Assembly: GCA_023614405.1 (NCBI GenBank)
Contig: CM042685.1
Coordinates: 236,757,661 to 236,821,660, forward strand
Length of the DNA: 64,000 nucleotides
Direction: 5' to 3'
From: Avena insularis
Lineage: Eukaryota; Streptophyta; Magnoliopsida; Poales; Poaceae
Shown here: positions 41,223-52,431 of the stretch, in pieces
Layout: every line of letters starts with the position of its first letter
How positions within the stretch are numbered: the first letter of the stretch is position 1
Translations under genes and position numbers: made by a program
The notes under the pieces: generated by a model
What the model was told of the DNA's origin: nothing
Seen by the model: only the letters and a program-made list of their open reading frames with translations
Database searches by the model: none

Positions 41223-43952
41223 ATGGGCAAGCCAAAGAAGGTGTCATCTGCTGTAGCTAGGACCAGCACCGCCGGTGTTGATAAGAAGGCTGCCGCCCCG
41301 GCCCGTATCAAGGACGGCGGGTGGAAGCGCACGGAGATGCGTGACTCGGGCTTGCGCAAGTTCCGTGATGCCGGGTTGATCTCCGAGGATAAGGACGACG
41401 CCATCCTCCCCGATCAGGAGGTAATTCCTCGCCCACCCGAAGGATTTCGGGTGATGTTTTATGCTTTTATCATCCGAGGTATTTCTTTGCCCGCCCACGA
41501 ATTTCTTCGTGGGCTTATTTTCTTTTACAGGATTTAGTTGCATCATCTGTGTCCCAACTCTCTTATTCATATTGCTTGCTTCATCACTCTTTGCGAGTGC
41601 TGGCTCGGTATCGAGCCGCACTTCGGCCTTTTTCGGAGACTCTACTCCGTGAAGAGGCAATCTGGCACCAGCGGTGTTTATCCGCTTGGTGGCTGTATCA
41701 TCTCCATCTTCTCCTCTGTCCAATTCTTCTATTTTTCCATTTGCTAGTCCGTCCAATATTGGCGCCAGAAGTGGTTCTACATCCGCGACGTCAAGCTAGA
41801 TGGGAAGCATTTTGGTCTCCCCCCTTTCGATTCTACACAGAAGATCACCCGAAAGAGGTCGTGGAAGAACGACATCTTAGAGGCTGAATCTGCGGAGGTG
41901 GAGAAGCTCTAAAAGCGGGTGGAAGCTCTCCAACTAGTGGCCATCAAGGATGTCAACGGTGTCGACATCATCCGCACCTTCCTCAAGCATCGGGTGTAGC
42001 CGCTCCAAGCGAGGGCGCACCCGATGTTTCTATATGCTGGCCGTAGTGATCCAACAAGGGTCTCTCCTGAGAATTTGTCTTTGGGTGACCTTGACAGAGC
42101 GCTTCGGCCTCTGCTGAAGTTCAAGGTCGATGAGGACCTTTCAGGGAAATCGTTGACCGCCCCTTTCGACGCCAAGAAAGTAGTCTCCCAGGTGAAATTT
42201 GTTGTGTGCGCATAGGGCTTTTCGAATGCATTTTTGCCTGCCAGTTTTCTTATATTGTTTTCTTTTGTCCTTTGCTTGCAGAGTCTCAAGGTAGCGGGGA
42301 TGATGCCCCCTCTACGTGAGAAGTACACAGATCCACCAGACAACGAGGAGGCGGACTCCGATTCCGAGCTTCCCCCGGCACACTCTCCTTCCAGGGAAGC
42401 CCCCGAGTCGAGCGAAGGGCAGACCCGAAAGCAGTCCCGAAGTGAAACTTCGGGTGGGGCGATGTCGCCAACTTCGAAGGGTCCGTCCTTCCTCGAGAAA
42501 CACGGTGAGGATGAGGGTGCAACATCCGCACCCTTTCCGGCCGTGACTATTCGGGCGGTGGACCCGCAGCCGCCAGCCAAGAAGAAGAAGAAGAAGAAGA
42601 AGAAGAAGAAGAAGAAGAAGAAGGAGAAGGAAGCTCCTGTCTTCAACCTGTCAGACATACCGTCGTAAGTTGTGTTTGTTTGAACATTTGTAGTTGTGCT
42701 GATGTGCTAAGTATTAGCCTGATGTTGATTTGATTTCTTGCAAGTGCTAGCAGTAATCACTCAGAGGAGTCCCTTGATGAGGGTGCCGAATAGATGGCCG
42801 CGGAATAAAAGCTGATGACATTGTTTCCCAAGATGGTGGCCAACTCCGAGGACGAGGGTTCGAGATCCGCGAGGCGGGAGGCTCGTGCACTCGTGACTCG
42901 GAAGACTATATCAAAACCTTTGGAGTCCATGCCAGATCACGTACGGGTATTTCTTTCCTTGCGTATGGGGGAGCCCTCGAGTCCTTTACTCATTAGACCT
43001 GCTGGCCCTTTTGCAGCCTTTTGTCTGTGGTGCCAACCTCCTCATCCAACAACATCTGACACTGGAGGGTGAACTCAAGCAGCTCCAAGGTGCGTAGGTT
43101 TCTTCTTGCATATTTTTTGGGTTCATCAAGTTTGTTATTGTACTCATCCAATGTTTCTCCATGCTGCAGATGAGAATAATGCTGCTCTCCGTAGTCCGAA
43201 CTCTCTCAAAAAGAGCCTCGGCCAGGCAGAGAAGAAGGCAGCAGATGATGTGGAGGCCCTTGAGTGCCAGTAGAAGGAGGCCGAAGATCGTGAGCAGCAG
43301 CTCGTGGCCGCGGCAACCACTCGGGAGAGTGCCATGGCTGACAAGCTCATGGCTGCTGCCAAGTCTATCTCTAGTAAGCTGTTCTTGTCTCCCTTTTTTT
43401 GTCTTCCATATCTTAGGATGCCCTTTCTTGTTCCTCACTCGAATTTTTCCCGCCTTTCTTGTCAGATGCTTCTGGCATCGCGTTTGATCGCAGCGCCCTG
43501 GAGCATGGGGATCTTCTGGTGGATGCCGTTGCGGAGATCGAGGATCACTGCACTTCTTCTGTGGGATCTCTTGGCGAGGCCAAGAAGGTGTTGATGCTCT
43601 TTTATAAAGAAGTAAACCCCAAGGGACTTCCCTCGAGGACGTCATCTCGCTGGCGGATGCTCTCTCAGGCGACGCTTCGGCGGAGTACAAGCGCAAGCAG
43701 GAGGGGGTTGGTGCTGCCATGGGGTTGGCCATGGCCATGGCGTCCAGAGCGGAGCTGGATCTGACGCAGGTCACGTCCCAGATGCCAACGGCGGCGGATG
43801 GCTCCGAGGTAGCTTTTGCCACCTTTGCCTCCTGCTACAAGAATTACAAGCCTAAGCTCATCGACCTCCTGGCCGACTATTCGGTAGAGCAGGAGCGAGC
43901 GGCCAAGAGTAGGCACTCTGGCTCCGAAGCTGCTCTGGGTGCTTGCGCTTAG
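41223..43952 (+). pseudogene. Extra antisense gene of Tat element 1 (PF04195-like), multi-exon
   Basis: Start ATG 41223 (MGKPKKVSS). The first exon carries the conserved segment of the 'putative gypsy type transposon' family: a PRPPEGFRVMF...LPAHEFLRGLIFFY stretch, a TAG at 41535-41537, then LHHLCPNSLIHIACF...WLGIEPHFGLF in the same frame. Further stops occur near 41910 and 41996. After ARAHPMFLYAGRSDP and LGDLDRALRPLL comes an intron (donor near 42191). The next exon, about 42283-42665, is acidic and ends in a 15-lysine run from an AAG repeat. Later exons near 43170-43375 and 43466-43952 are coiled-coil-like with one TAG near 43270 and a frameshift near 43630. The function of this family is unknown; it is opposite to gag-pol and converges with it. 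Confidence 0.7.
42579..42623 (+). repeat. AAG microsatellite, 15 units, coding for polylysine
   Basis: Uninterrupted (AAG)15 in the second exon of the extra gene. In frame it encodes 15 lysines followed by EKEAPVF. Such a run is prone to slippage. Confidence 0.9.
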
Positions 43953-44109
43953 GCCCTTCTGCTTTGTACATAGTATAGATTTCTTCCTTTTTCTGTAACC
44001 CCTTTTGGATGAACAATATTCACTTCTCCATGAGATGGACTTTTATGTATATGTATGAATTCTTCTTTCAACTGCTGCCGAAAGTGTTTGTGATGTTCGC
44101 GTTTGCCTT

Positions 44110-44887
44110 CTTTTTACCCTTAGGGTCCTTCGAGTGAGGCTCCAGTGATCACGCCTTCTCCTGCGCCTGGCCCTCGCCCGTCGTTGAGCAAGTCGTCGTA
44201 GTTGCCTTTCCTGCGTGACCATGTCAGAAGTTTGGATAAGGATATCCTCTGCAGCCGCAAACATGCAGATGTGTGGAAGTCGAAGGATGAGCGAGCCATT
44301 GCCAGAGAAGAGTTCTTGCTTGAAGAATTTCGGCAGATGGGTGAGCAGCTCCAATGTGAGTCCTTGTGAATCGCTGCTTCTTCAATTGCGCCTTATTTTT
44401 TATGTTGGCTCACCCAATGTTTTCTGTAGTTGTAAATCTGCTTCCGAAGGAAGAGAAGGAGCGGGTCGCAATTCGGATGAACTGCTTGACGCAGCAAGAT
44501 TTGGAGGTTGGCAGCTTCTTCTGGATGGACCGTGATCGGGCGGTCGTCCTTGCGACGGTGCAAGATCGCGTACACCAAGTTCTTCGGGTGCTGAAGCGGG
44601 CGAGGTCGTCCCTTGCGGCTATTTGGGCCACCATGTTTCCTTTGTATGTTGCACCTTCTAGCTTTCTAGGCTTGCTCGGAAAGTTTCAAGATGCAGCTCA
44701 TGTGAAGGAGCTGATGCGCCATCAGCTGATTGCGGGCGTGAAGGCGGCCCTATATCTTGTTCGACTGCATCGTCGTGATGCTGATCTTGTGGAGATAGCG
44801 CCTGGGCCGCCCCCCGTAGAGATGGCATGGCGTGGGATATGCGACCTCATTATGCGGTTGTGGCGCAGTACACCGAGGAAATTGTAG
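44110..44887 (+). pseudogene. Second plus-strand coding block downstream of the extra gene
   Basis: After a non-coding gap with a polyadenylation-like stretch at 43960-44060, two exons appear readable: about 44122-44352, with SLDKDILCSRKHADVW and AREEFLLEEFRQMGEQL (coiled-coil-like), and about 44420-44887, with EVGSFFWMDRDRAVVLATVQDR and AAHVKELMRHQLIAGVKAALYLVRLHRRDADL. A TAG occurs near 44199. It may be the C-terminal part of the extra gene or a separate gene. I do not recognise a domain. No counterpart was seen in Tat element 2 by eye. Confidence 0.45.
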
Positions 44888-44889
44888 AT

Positions 44890-45235
44890 GTATTTGAGGA
44901 GCGGATGAACGTTCTGCTCTAGCATAGTTAAGTCCTGTAAAAGAAAACGATATAATGTAAAGTCTGTATTCATTCGAGTGGTCTTTGTAATGCCCTTTGT
45001 AAAGTTGTATGTGTTGGCACGTGGTGTGTTGCGTGATTATGTAATGTGCATATCCTTTTTGTTAGCCTGACATGGCCAGCTACTCATGTTGTATGCATTG
45101 TTGTCAGTCGACGAAGTCGTATGGTGAGGCGCAACTCCCGAGCGTGTTTAGCGATAAACAATGTAAGGAGAAAAAGATATTTGGGCTAAGGAACTTAGAT
45201 TTTATCCATTGTAAATGGGGAGGTACATTGTTTGT
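44890..45235. other. Non-coding junction between the converging genes of Tat element 1
   Basis: No frame of interest. Both the plus-strand genes and the minus-strand pol end close by, so two 3' untranslated regions probably meet here. Confidence 0.5.
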
Positions 45236-45309
45236 CTAGGTAGCCTGGCTGAATAGCCTTATTGAAAGTAAAGGGTAACTAGGGGTAAAATCATCGTAGT
45301 CGTGTGACG

Positions 45310-46250
45310 TTGCAAGGGTTAGAGTACTCGACTCCAGATGCGACGTCCATGATGCGCTAGGCGCCACCTGGGATGACTTCGGTGACGATGTAGGGTCCTT
45401 CCTAGGGCGATTCGAGCTTCTTGTGCCCTTCTTGCTTGAGTCGTAGGACGAGGTCTCCTTCGACGAAGGACCTTGGGCGCAGCCGTCGGCTGTGGTATTT
45501 GCGAAGGCTCTGCTGGTAGACCACTGAGCGAGCCGCGACGATGTCGTGTGCCTCGTCGAGCATGTTGACGACGTCTTCGAGTGTGGCCGATGATTTGGCT
45601 TTGCTATAAGAGACGACCTATGGGGCCTTGTGCCGTACCTAAGCAGGTAGCATGGCTTTGGCTCCGTGCACCATGAAGAAGGGTGTATAGCCAGTTGAGC
45701 TGTTTGGAGTTGTGCGCAGGCTCCAGAGGACCGAAGGTAGATCGTCTGCCCAGGCTCCCGCAAGCCTTTCGAGTGGGCATAGTAGGCGCTTCTTGATGCC
45801 GTTTCCTATGAGTCCATTGGCCTTTTTGACATGCCCATTGGTCTGCGGGTGCGCCACAGAGGCGTATGATATGTTGATTCTGAGGTTCCCGCAGAAGTCC
45901 CGAAATTCCTTCGATATGAAGTTCGAGCCATTGTCCATTATGATGCTATGGGGCACGCCGAATCTGTAGACAATGTACTCGAAAAACTTGACGGCAGTTT
46001 TGCCGCTTTGGTTGGTAACAAGCATGGCCTCGATCCACTTGGAGAATTTGTCAACTACGACAACGAGGAAGATGTGGCCTCCTGGCGAGCACTTTGGCAG
46101 TTTGAGATCATGTCGAGGCCCCACTAGGCAAAGGTCCAGGCCACTGGTATAGGCCTCAGCTCAGATCCTGGCGCATGTGGCTTGTCCGTGTACCTCTGAC
46201 AGGCGTTGCACCTCTGAACTATGTCCTTGGAGTCATTCATTGTGGTTGGC
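45310..46250 (-). pseudogene. Integrase of Tat element 1
   Basis: The core (46124-45639) shows VVVDKFSKWIEA and HSIIMDNGSNF, then HPQTNGHVKKANGLI. The third acidic residue normally found in NGxVERANGL is replaced by Lys (VKK), so the DDE triad is broken. The C-terminal part continues in another frame to about 45310, with LRKYHSRRLRPRSF and GDLVLRL, and two TAGs at positions where Trp is usual. Upstream, about 46250-46130, is a decayed zinc-binding and linker region. Minus strand, last part of pol. Confidence 0.85.
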
Positions 46251-47600
46251 TAGTAGAATCCGGCTCGTAGGGATTTGGCGATTAGGGCGTGGCTGCCTGC
46301 GTGATGGACGTAGATACCCTCATGGATGTCTTGGAGGATGCTTTTTCCGTCACCGATGGTGACGCATCGTTGGAGCAACCCGAAATGCTGCGCTTGTACA
46401 ACTCTTCGTTGATGATGGTTATGGCCTTTGACCGACAATATATGTGTCGGGCATCTGTCGGGTCTTCGGGCAGCTGATTGTTTATCAGGTACCGAAGGTA
46501 CGGTTGCGTCCACGTTTGTTCAACCGCCAAGACCTGCATCAGGCTGACCAACTCGGCCTCTATGTCGAGATTTTCGGGGCCTTCTTGTCCTTCGGGTAGC
46601 GCAGCCCCCGAGTTCTCTGCTTCTTCGGCTGAGCCTTTTCTGAATTTCCTCTTGATGGAGGGCACACAGATTTGTTCGAGGAACACTCCTGGTGGCACCT
46701 GGGTGCAGGTGGAGCCAATGTTGGCGAACTTGTCGGCCTCTTCATGGCTTTCCCTTCCGACGTGCTGAAGCTCGCAGCCATCAAAGTCCCCTTTGAGTGA
46801 GTTATAGAGCATGCGGTACGCGATCATGTTGGCGCTATGGGCGCCGCACTCGTTCATCGTCTGCTGTACGACAAGGTTCAAGTTGTCATAGATGACAAGG
46901 CGTGGTGCGCCTCACACCTTAGCCATCCTCATGCCATGGATGAGGGCTTCGTATTCGGCCTTGTTGTTTGCAGGCGCGGAATTTTATCCGAAGGACATAC
47001 TTCATCTTGTCGCCTTGAGGGGACGTCAGTATGACATCGGCCCCTGCTCCAGCCTCGCGCTAGGAACCGTCAAAGTGCATCATCCAGGACTGCGACATAT
47101 CCGGAGTGTCCGACAGTTGGAGCTCCATCCAGTGGATGCGGAAGGTAGGTAGGACCTGAGATTTGATGGCGGTGCGCCGCTCATACATAATGTCTCGAGG
47201 AGACAACTTGATGCCCCACAGGGTAGACGTCCCATCGCTTCGGGGTTGTTAAGGATGTTCGACAGCGAGGCGTCGTTGACGATCACGATCTGGTGCTCCT
47301 GGAAGTAGTGGCTCAGCCGACGCGCCATCATGAATACACCATAGGCGAGCTTCTGGTAGTGAGGGTACCTCTGGTTTGTCGGGGTCAGTACCTCACTAAG
47401 GTAGTAGATTGGGCGTTGGACCCCGTGGGTCTTTCCATCTTTGGGTCGTTCGACCATGAGTGTGGTGCTGACCACCTGATGTGTGGCAGCAAAGGCTCCC
47501 ACTCCTTCGGCATGACCAGGACAGGCGAGGTGGAGAGTAGCCGCTTGAGGTCCTCGAACACGTCGTCTGCTTCGTTTGTCCACTCGAAGTTGTCCGTTTT
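46251..47600 (-). pseudogene. RT connection and RNase H region of Tat element 1
   Basis: Segments in shifting frames include YYLSEVLTPTNQRYPHYQKL and VFMMARRLSHYFQEH (about 47420-47290, the RT-RNase H connection), a degraded RNase H core around 47160-46900, and GCELQHVGRESHEEADKFANIGS (about 46790-46720), the C-terminal RNase H motif with its Asp. The linker to integrase (46700-46290) includes a VEQTWTQPYLRYL segment typical of this lineage. Many frameshifts. Confidence 0.8.
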
Positions 47601-48460
47601 GCACAACAACTAATAAAAGGGGAGGGCTTTCTCACCCATTCGGCTAATGAACCTGCTGAGCTCCGTGATTCGTCTGGCTAGCTGCTGGACTCCTTTGAGG
47701 TTTTTCGGCTTCTCCATGGCCAGTATGGCCCTGATTTTTTCGGGTTTGCCTCGATGCCCTGTTGGGAGATGAAGTACCCGAGTAACTGACCAAACGGGAC
47801 GCCGAAGGCACACTTGTCTGGGTTCAGTGGAGATCATTGATTAGCATCCTGGCCTCCTTGGTCTTGATTACTATGTCGTCGACATAGACCTGGATGTTGC
47901 GGCCGATTTGTTTCTTCAGACATGCCTGCATGCACCTCTGGTAAGTGGTGCCTGCGTTCTTCAGCCTGAGGGGCATTGTGTTGTAGCAGAACATCCCGGA
48001 CAGCGTGATGAACGCCGTTTTCTCTTGATCTTTGACCTTTAGTCGAATTTGATTATAGCCTGAGTAGGCGTCAAGGAAGGAGAGCTTCTTGCATCCTGTA
48101 GTGGAGTCGATGATTTGATCGATCCGTGGCAGCAGGAAGTGGTCCTTGGGACAGTGCTTGTTGAGCGATGTGAAGTCCACACACATCCGCATGATGTCCA
48201 TGTCCTTCTTGGGGACCAGCACGGTGTTGGCCAGCCACTCGCTTTCTTTGATTTCCTTGATGAAGTTAGCATCGAGCAGTCTATTGACTTTGATTCCAAC
48301 AGCTTCGGCTCTTGGCTCGGATAGTTGACACATCGACTGCTTGACTGGCTTCGCATCTGGAAATACATTGAGTGCGTGCTCGGCGAATTCTCTGGGAACT
48401 CCTGGCATGTCCGCAGGACACCAGGCGAAAATTTCCCAGCGCTCAAGGAGGAATTTAACG
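47601..48460 (-). pseudogene. Reverse transcriptase of Tat element 1
   Basis: The 195-codon frame 48408-47824 carries the fingers and palm: LSFLDAYSGYNQI with the first catalytic Asp, then VYVDDIVIKTK with the catalytic pair, so the active site looks intact. The thumb continues in a new frame from 47837. The N-terminal approach is preceded by frameshifts around 48410-48470. Confidence 0.88.
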
Positions 48461-48471
48461 AGCGCGCTTTC

Positions 48472-49404
48472 CTATGTGGGACTCAAGTCATTGGCGATCA
48501 ACGCCGTCTTGGAGGCGTCCGTCAGGTGGACCTGCACCTTCTTTGTGTTGACTATGGAGTCGATTGACATGTCAGGTGCGTTTTGCCTGGCGACTAGGGA
48601 TGCCCCGTTGTCTATCACCTCTCTGAGTCTCGTGAGCTCCTCCTGCATGCTGAACAACTGAGAGATTCTGTTGAAGTCTCGGTCGCAGTTGTCTGACCTG
48701 GTGAAGCTTCCTTGGACGGTGATGACGCCCCTAGGTCCTGGCATCTTCAGTAGCAGGTACACATAGTGTGGTACTGCCAAGAATCTTGCGAATGCCACGC
48801 GCCCGAGGGTGGCGTGGTACTGTGATGGCCAGTCCACCACTTCAAACTCTAGCCGCTCGTGCCTGAAGTTTTCGGGCTGGCCGAAGATGATGTCGAGCCA
48901 TATCTTGTCCAGGGGGTATATGACCTTCCCTAGGACTATGCCGTGGAACATCGTGTCTAATTCCTCTAGGCTACACAGCAGGATCCGCATCACTGCAAGT
49001 GTGCTGGCGAACATCAGGTTGATGCTGCTACCGCCGACCATGAAGACGTGGCTCATTTCGAATCCTCCGATCTGAGCCTCGAGCACCAGGGCAGTGTGAC
49101 CTAAGCGAGGTATCTGGCGTGGGTGATCCGAATGATCGAACGTGATGCAGGACTCCGAGCCGCTGAGGTAATCAGGTATGGCTGGTGGGGAGGTCATGGC
49201 CAGGCTGACTTGGTGGGTGATCTTCTTCTGCACCCTTTTGGTTGGGCGCCCCTTCTGGATCATCAGGGATCCTTTCGATTGGGGGTACCCATCTGCATCA
49301 TTGTTTGGTGCTAGTGCGACCGGCGGCTGCAACGGTCCGCCAGGCGGTGGTGGAGGAGCTCCGTGGGCGATGGCACCTGGAGCAGGTGCGAATCTAGGGT
49401 TCAC
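48472..49404 (-). pseudogene. Protease region of Tat element 1
   Basis: Proline-rich start, then the aspartic protease fold: HTALVLEAQIGGFEMSHVFM followed by VGGSSINLMF. In this lineage the motif is DGGSSIN, so the catalytic Asp is replaced by Val here. Further on, QYHATLGRVAFARFLAVPHY is the flap/psi-loop region. The C-terminal 100 residues form the linker to reverse transcriptase. The open frame is long, but the missing Asp makes it inactive. Confidence 0.8.
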
Positions 49405-49442
49405 CGTCTGGCGCCGCTTTGGGTGAGGCCTTCGCTGAGCTT

Positions 49443-50761
49443 CTAGAACTCTCGGCAGTCCTTGAGCATGTGGCTGGCCTTCTTCTTACCATCTTGTTTG
49501 TCGATGTAGAAGTGGATGGCGCAGAGACCAGACAACTTGTCATATGCCAAAGGATCGTCGTCGCAGTTGCGACGTTGCCATGTTAGCGTGGGTCGTCCGC
49601 CGTCATGGTAGTTGCTGATGCGGTATCCGCTGTTGCGGTTGCCATCGTCGGGGCGATCAGCGTATCCAACCGCAACCATGTCGACTCCATCGCGATTGTC
49701 GTAGATGTGTGATCTTCTCTTGCTGTGGCGCTCACTCCTGTGGCCGAAGTCGTCTTCGTCATCCGAATGTGTTCGGTTGACGGAGTCCTCGCCATCTGCC
49801 TAGGGGTTGGTAATGTTCATGAGGTGATCAAGGGTTTTGGGCTTGACGCGCCCGAGCTCCTCCTTGAAGTCTTGGCGCCTGGCATCGTCCTTGAAGGCCT
49901 TGATTGCTCTTTCTTTGGAGATGTTCACAGTGGAGTTCTTGATGTGAGACCAGCGTAGTATGTACAAGCAGATGGACTCGTTGGTCCCCTAGGTGTAGGC
50001 CTGCAACTCTTCGATTGAGGCTGGCCTCTTGCTGGTGCCCTTGAAGTTGCATATGAAGCTGTATGCCAGATCTTCCCAGCTTCGGATGTAGCCGGAGGTT
50101 AGGCTGCTGAGGCAGACCCTGGCTGCGCCTATCAGCTGCAGCTAAAGGCATTGTAGGGTGGTGTTCTTGTTCCCGATGTGGATCTTGACGGATGACAAAT
50201 GGTCATCGAGCCAAGCTTTTGGATCCTGCGTGCCATCAAACTTCGGGTTGTTCAAAGGGAGCTTGAAGTTTCTCGGCATCCGTGTTTGCCGAACAGATCT
50301 GCTGAAGCATCTGGCTCCGCTCAGCTCTCCGTTGTTATCCTCCTTGGACTCGGTCAAGCACACACACTTAGCGCGTGATTTATCGATCTTGCGCTGGGTG
50401 AGCTCATTACGAGCATCGTAGTTGCTGCTGCGACATCGTGGGCTCCGACAGCGTTGGGGCAGGTCATGCTCCTCCTCATCAGATGAGGGTGTGCGGCTTC
50501 GAGTGAACTTGACCGCGGCCTTCTTCTTCGACTCCGTGGGATTTTAATCATGGAGCGCAGCTCCAACGAGTCCGAGGGCTGCTAGCGCGAACTTGTGTAT
50601 TGTGTTATTCGGGTCACCCGCTGGAGGCAGGTTGGACGTGAGATAGGTGGTGGCCGCCATGATCGCGGCCTACAGCGTCTTCGGCATGACGTTGCCTTGT
50701 GAGTCCATCGTCATGAAGGACGTGTTGAGGGCCCTGGTGACCTCGTGTCGTGCGGTAGGGT
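49443..50761 (-). pseudogene. Gag of Tat element 1, main part
   Basis: Reads in one dominant frame with several TAGs: MDPTARHEVTRALN near 50761, then an Arg/Ser-rich segment. Next come RMPRNFKLPLNNPKFDGTQD and PKAWLDDHL (about 50290-50205), the start of the retrotransposon gag capsid domain, then helices to about 49810. The frame continues to a basic linker and AIHFYIDKQDGKKKASHMLKDC (about 49520-49450). The remaining N-terminal piece lies at 52894-52990 beyond the solo LTR, where MERM joins this frame. Confidence 0.75.
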
Positions 50762-51987
50762 CCATGTGAAGGGAATATGCCCTAAGAGGCAATAATAAAG
50801 TGGTTATTATGTATGTTCCAAGTATATGATAGATGTTTATTTTGCATGCTATAATTGTATTAATATGAAAACATTAATACATCTGAGTTTAATAAACAAA
50901 CAGAAAGTTCCTAGTTATGCCTCTCATAAACTAGCTCGTTTATTAACAAGATGATCAAGGTTTCCTGATCATGGACATTGGATGTTGTTAATAACGAGAT
51001 CACAACATTATTGGAATGGTGTGATGAACATTCATCCGAAGTATAGCATTACGATCAAAGTCATTGAGTTTATATTGCTATAACATCATACGAAGTAATC
51101 CTAATCCTTAGACCATGAGATCATGTCAATCACTAACACTGGAAGAGTGTCTTGATAACATCAAACATCACACCGTACAGGGTGATTATAAAGATGGGTT
51201 CAATACTACTAAAGTGTTATGTTGAGGCCCATGGATCGAGAGTGGATTTGTTCATCCCGATGACGGATATATATGCTCTGGGCCCTCTCGGTGATATCAC
51301 ATTGATTAGCTGGCAAGCAAGTGATTTGATCACTAGAATGTTATATCACGGGAACGAGAAAAGGGTGCATGTCAGTAACAAGATCAAACTAGGTATGGAG
51401 ATACCGATGATCGAATCTTGGACATTTAATATATCGTGAAACAAAAGGATTAAGATACTAGCATAAAAGGTTCTCACGATCACAAGAAAGTCATCGTTGA
51501 ATGTGTGGGAGTCAGTATGGATCTCCAAGTCCCGCTTCTGTTTATTGATCTGAGAGGGGTCTCGATCATGTCCGCATTATTCGTGAACCATAGGGTGACA
51601 CACTTAAGAGACACTGTGACCATTTGGAGCAAAAGTTTCATGCTGAAAAGAATAACAAGCCCAGGAATTTATTTCATTAGATACCGAAACTGGTTTTCGG
51701 GTGAAATTGCAGAAAGTTTTTCTGCATGTGAAATGAAAATACTAGCAAGGGGTTATATGTGAATGTTTGTCATTAAAGTAATTGAAAAAATTCTGAATAA
51801 ATAAAAGGAGTTTTATTTAACGAGAGTTTGCATTAAATTTGGTGGAAATTTAATGGGAATTTGAGTGGGGTTTTTAGTGGAGAAAATTGAAGGGCCATTT
51901 TGTGAGTGGAGTGTCCACCCACATGAATGAAGGAGGGGAGGGGGCAGCCCCATGCGCTGGACACCCCCTTGGGTTTCCCCCTCCTCC

Positions 51988-51994
51988 TATAAAA
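51988..51994 (+). promoter_or_regulatory. TATA box, first copy, in the copia solo LTR
   Basis: TATAAAA in the context CTCCTCCTATAAAAGGAG. A second copy in the duplicated part lies at 52478-52484. Confidence 0.6.
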
Positions 51995-52431
51995 GGAGCC
52001 CCCTCCCTCTCTTATCACTCACACCTCCTCATGAAGGATCTCTATCCCCCTCTAGTATTTATCCCCCATGGTCTCGGACTAGCGAGATACATGTTCCTGG
52101 TGGCTATTCGGCAAGAAAGAGTTATGCTTCCGCTGCATCGCTGGAGCTAGGAGGCGGAGGTTTCTCGGTGCATCGGACGTGTGTGCGAGCACGGATGCGC
52201 TGCTGATTTGCGGCGCTAGGCCTTCCTCTCGATCTTGAGATTGGCAAGAGATCGTCTACATCAACCACGAGTTCAACCTCGTTAAGCTTTGTCGGTCTTC
52301 AAGGGTATGTTCTCTATGGATGTATATCCGCCCATTGCTTGTATCTAGTATATAGACCTTGGTACATAGTTGTTCTCATCGTAGGAATTTTTTTGTTTTC
52401 TATGCTGCGAACCCTACAGGCTCTGATACAA

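Noticed and set aside
41909..42658. 249-codon minus frame with a long Phe run
   Set aside because: The Phe run is the antisense of the AAG repeat; the plus strand has the family match.
42986..43822. 278-codon minus-strand frame opposite the extra gene of Tat element 1
   Set aside because: Antisense shadow of coiled-coil exons; composition is Arg/Ser/Leu-rich and no motif is present.
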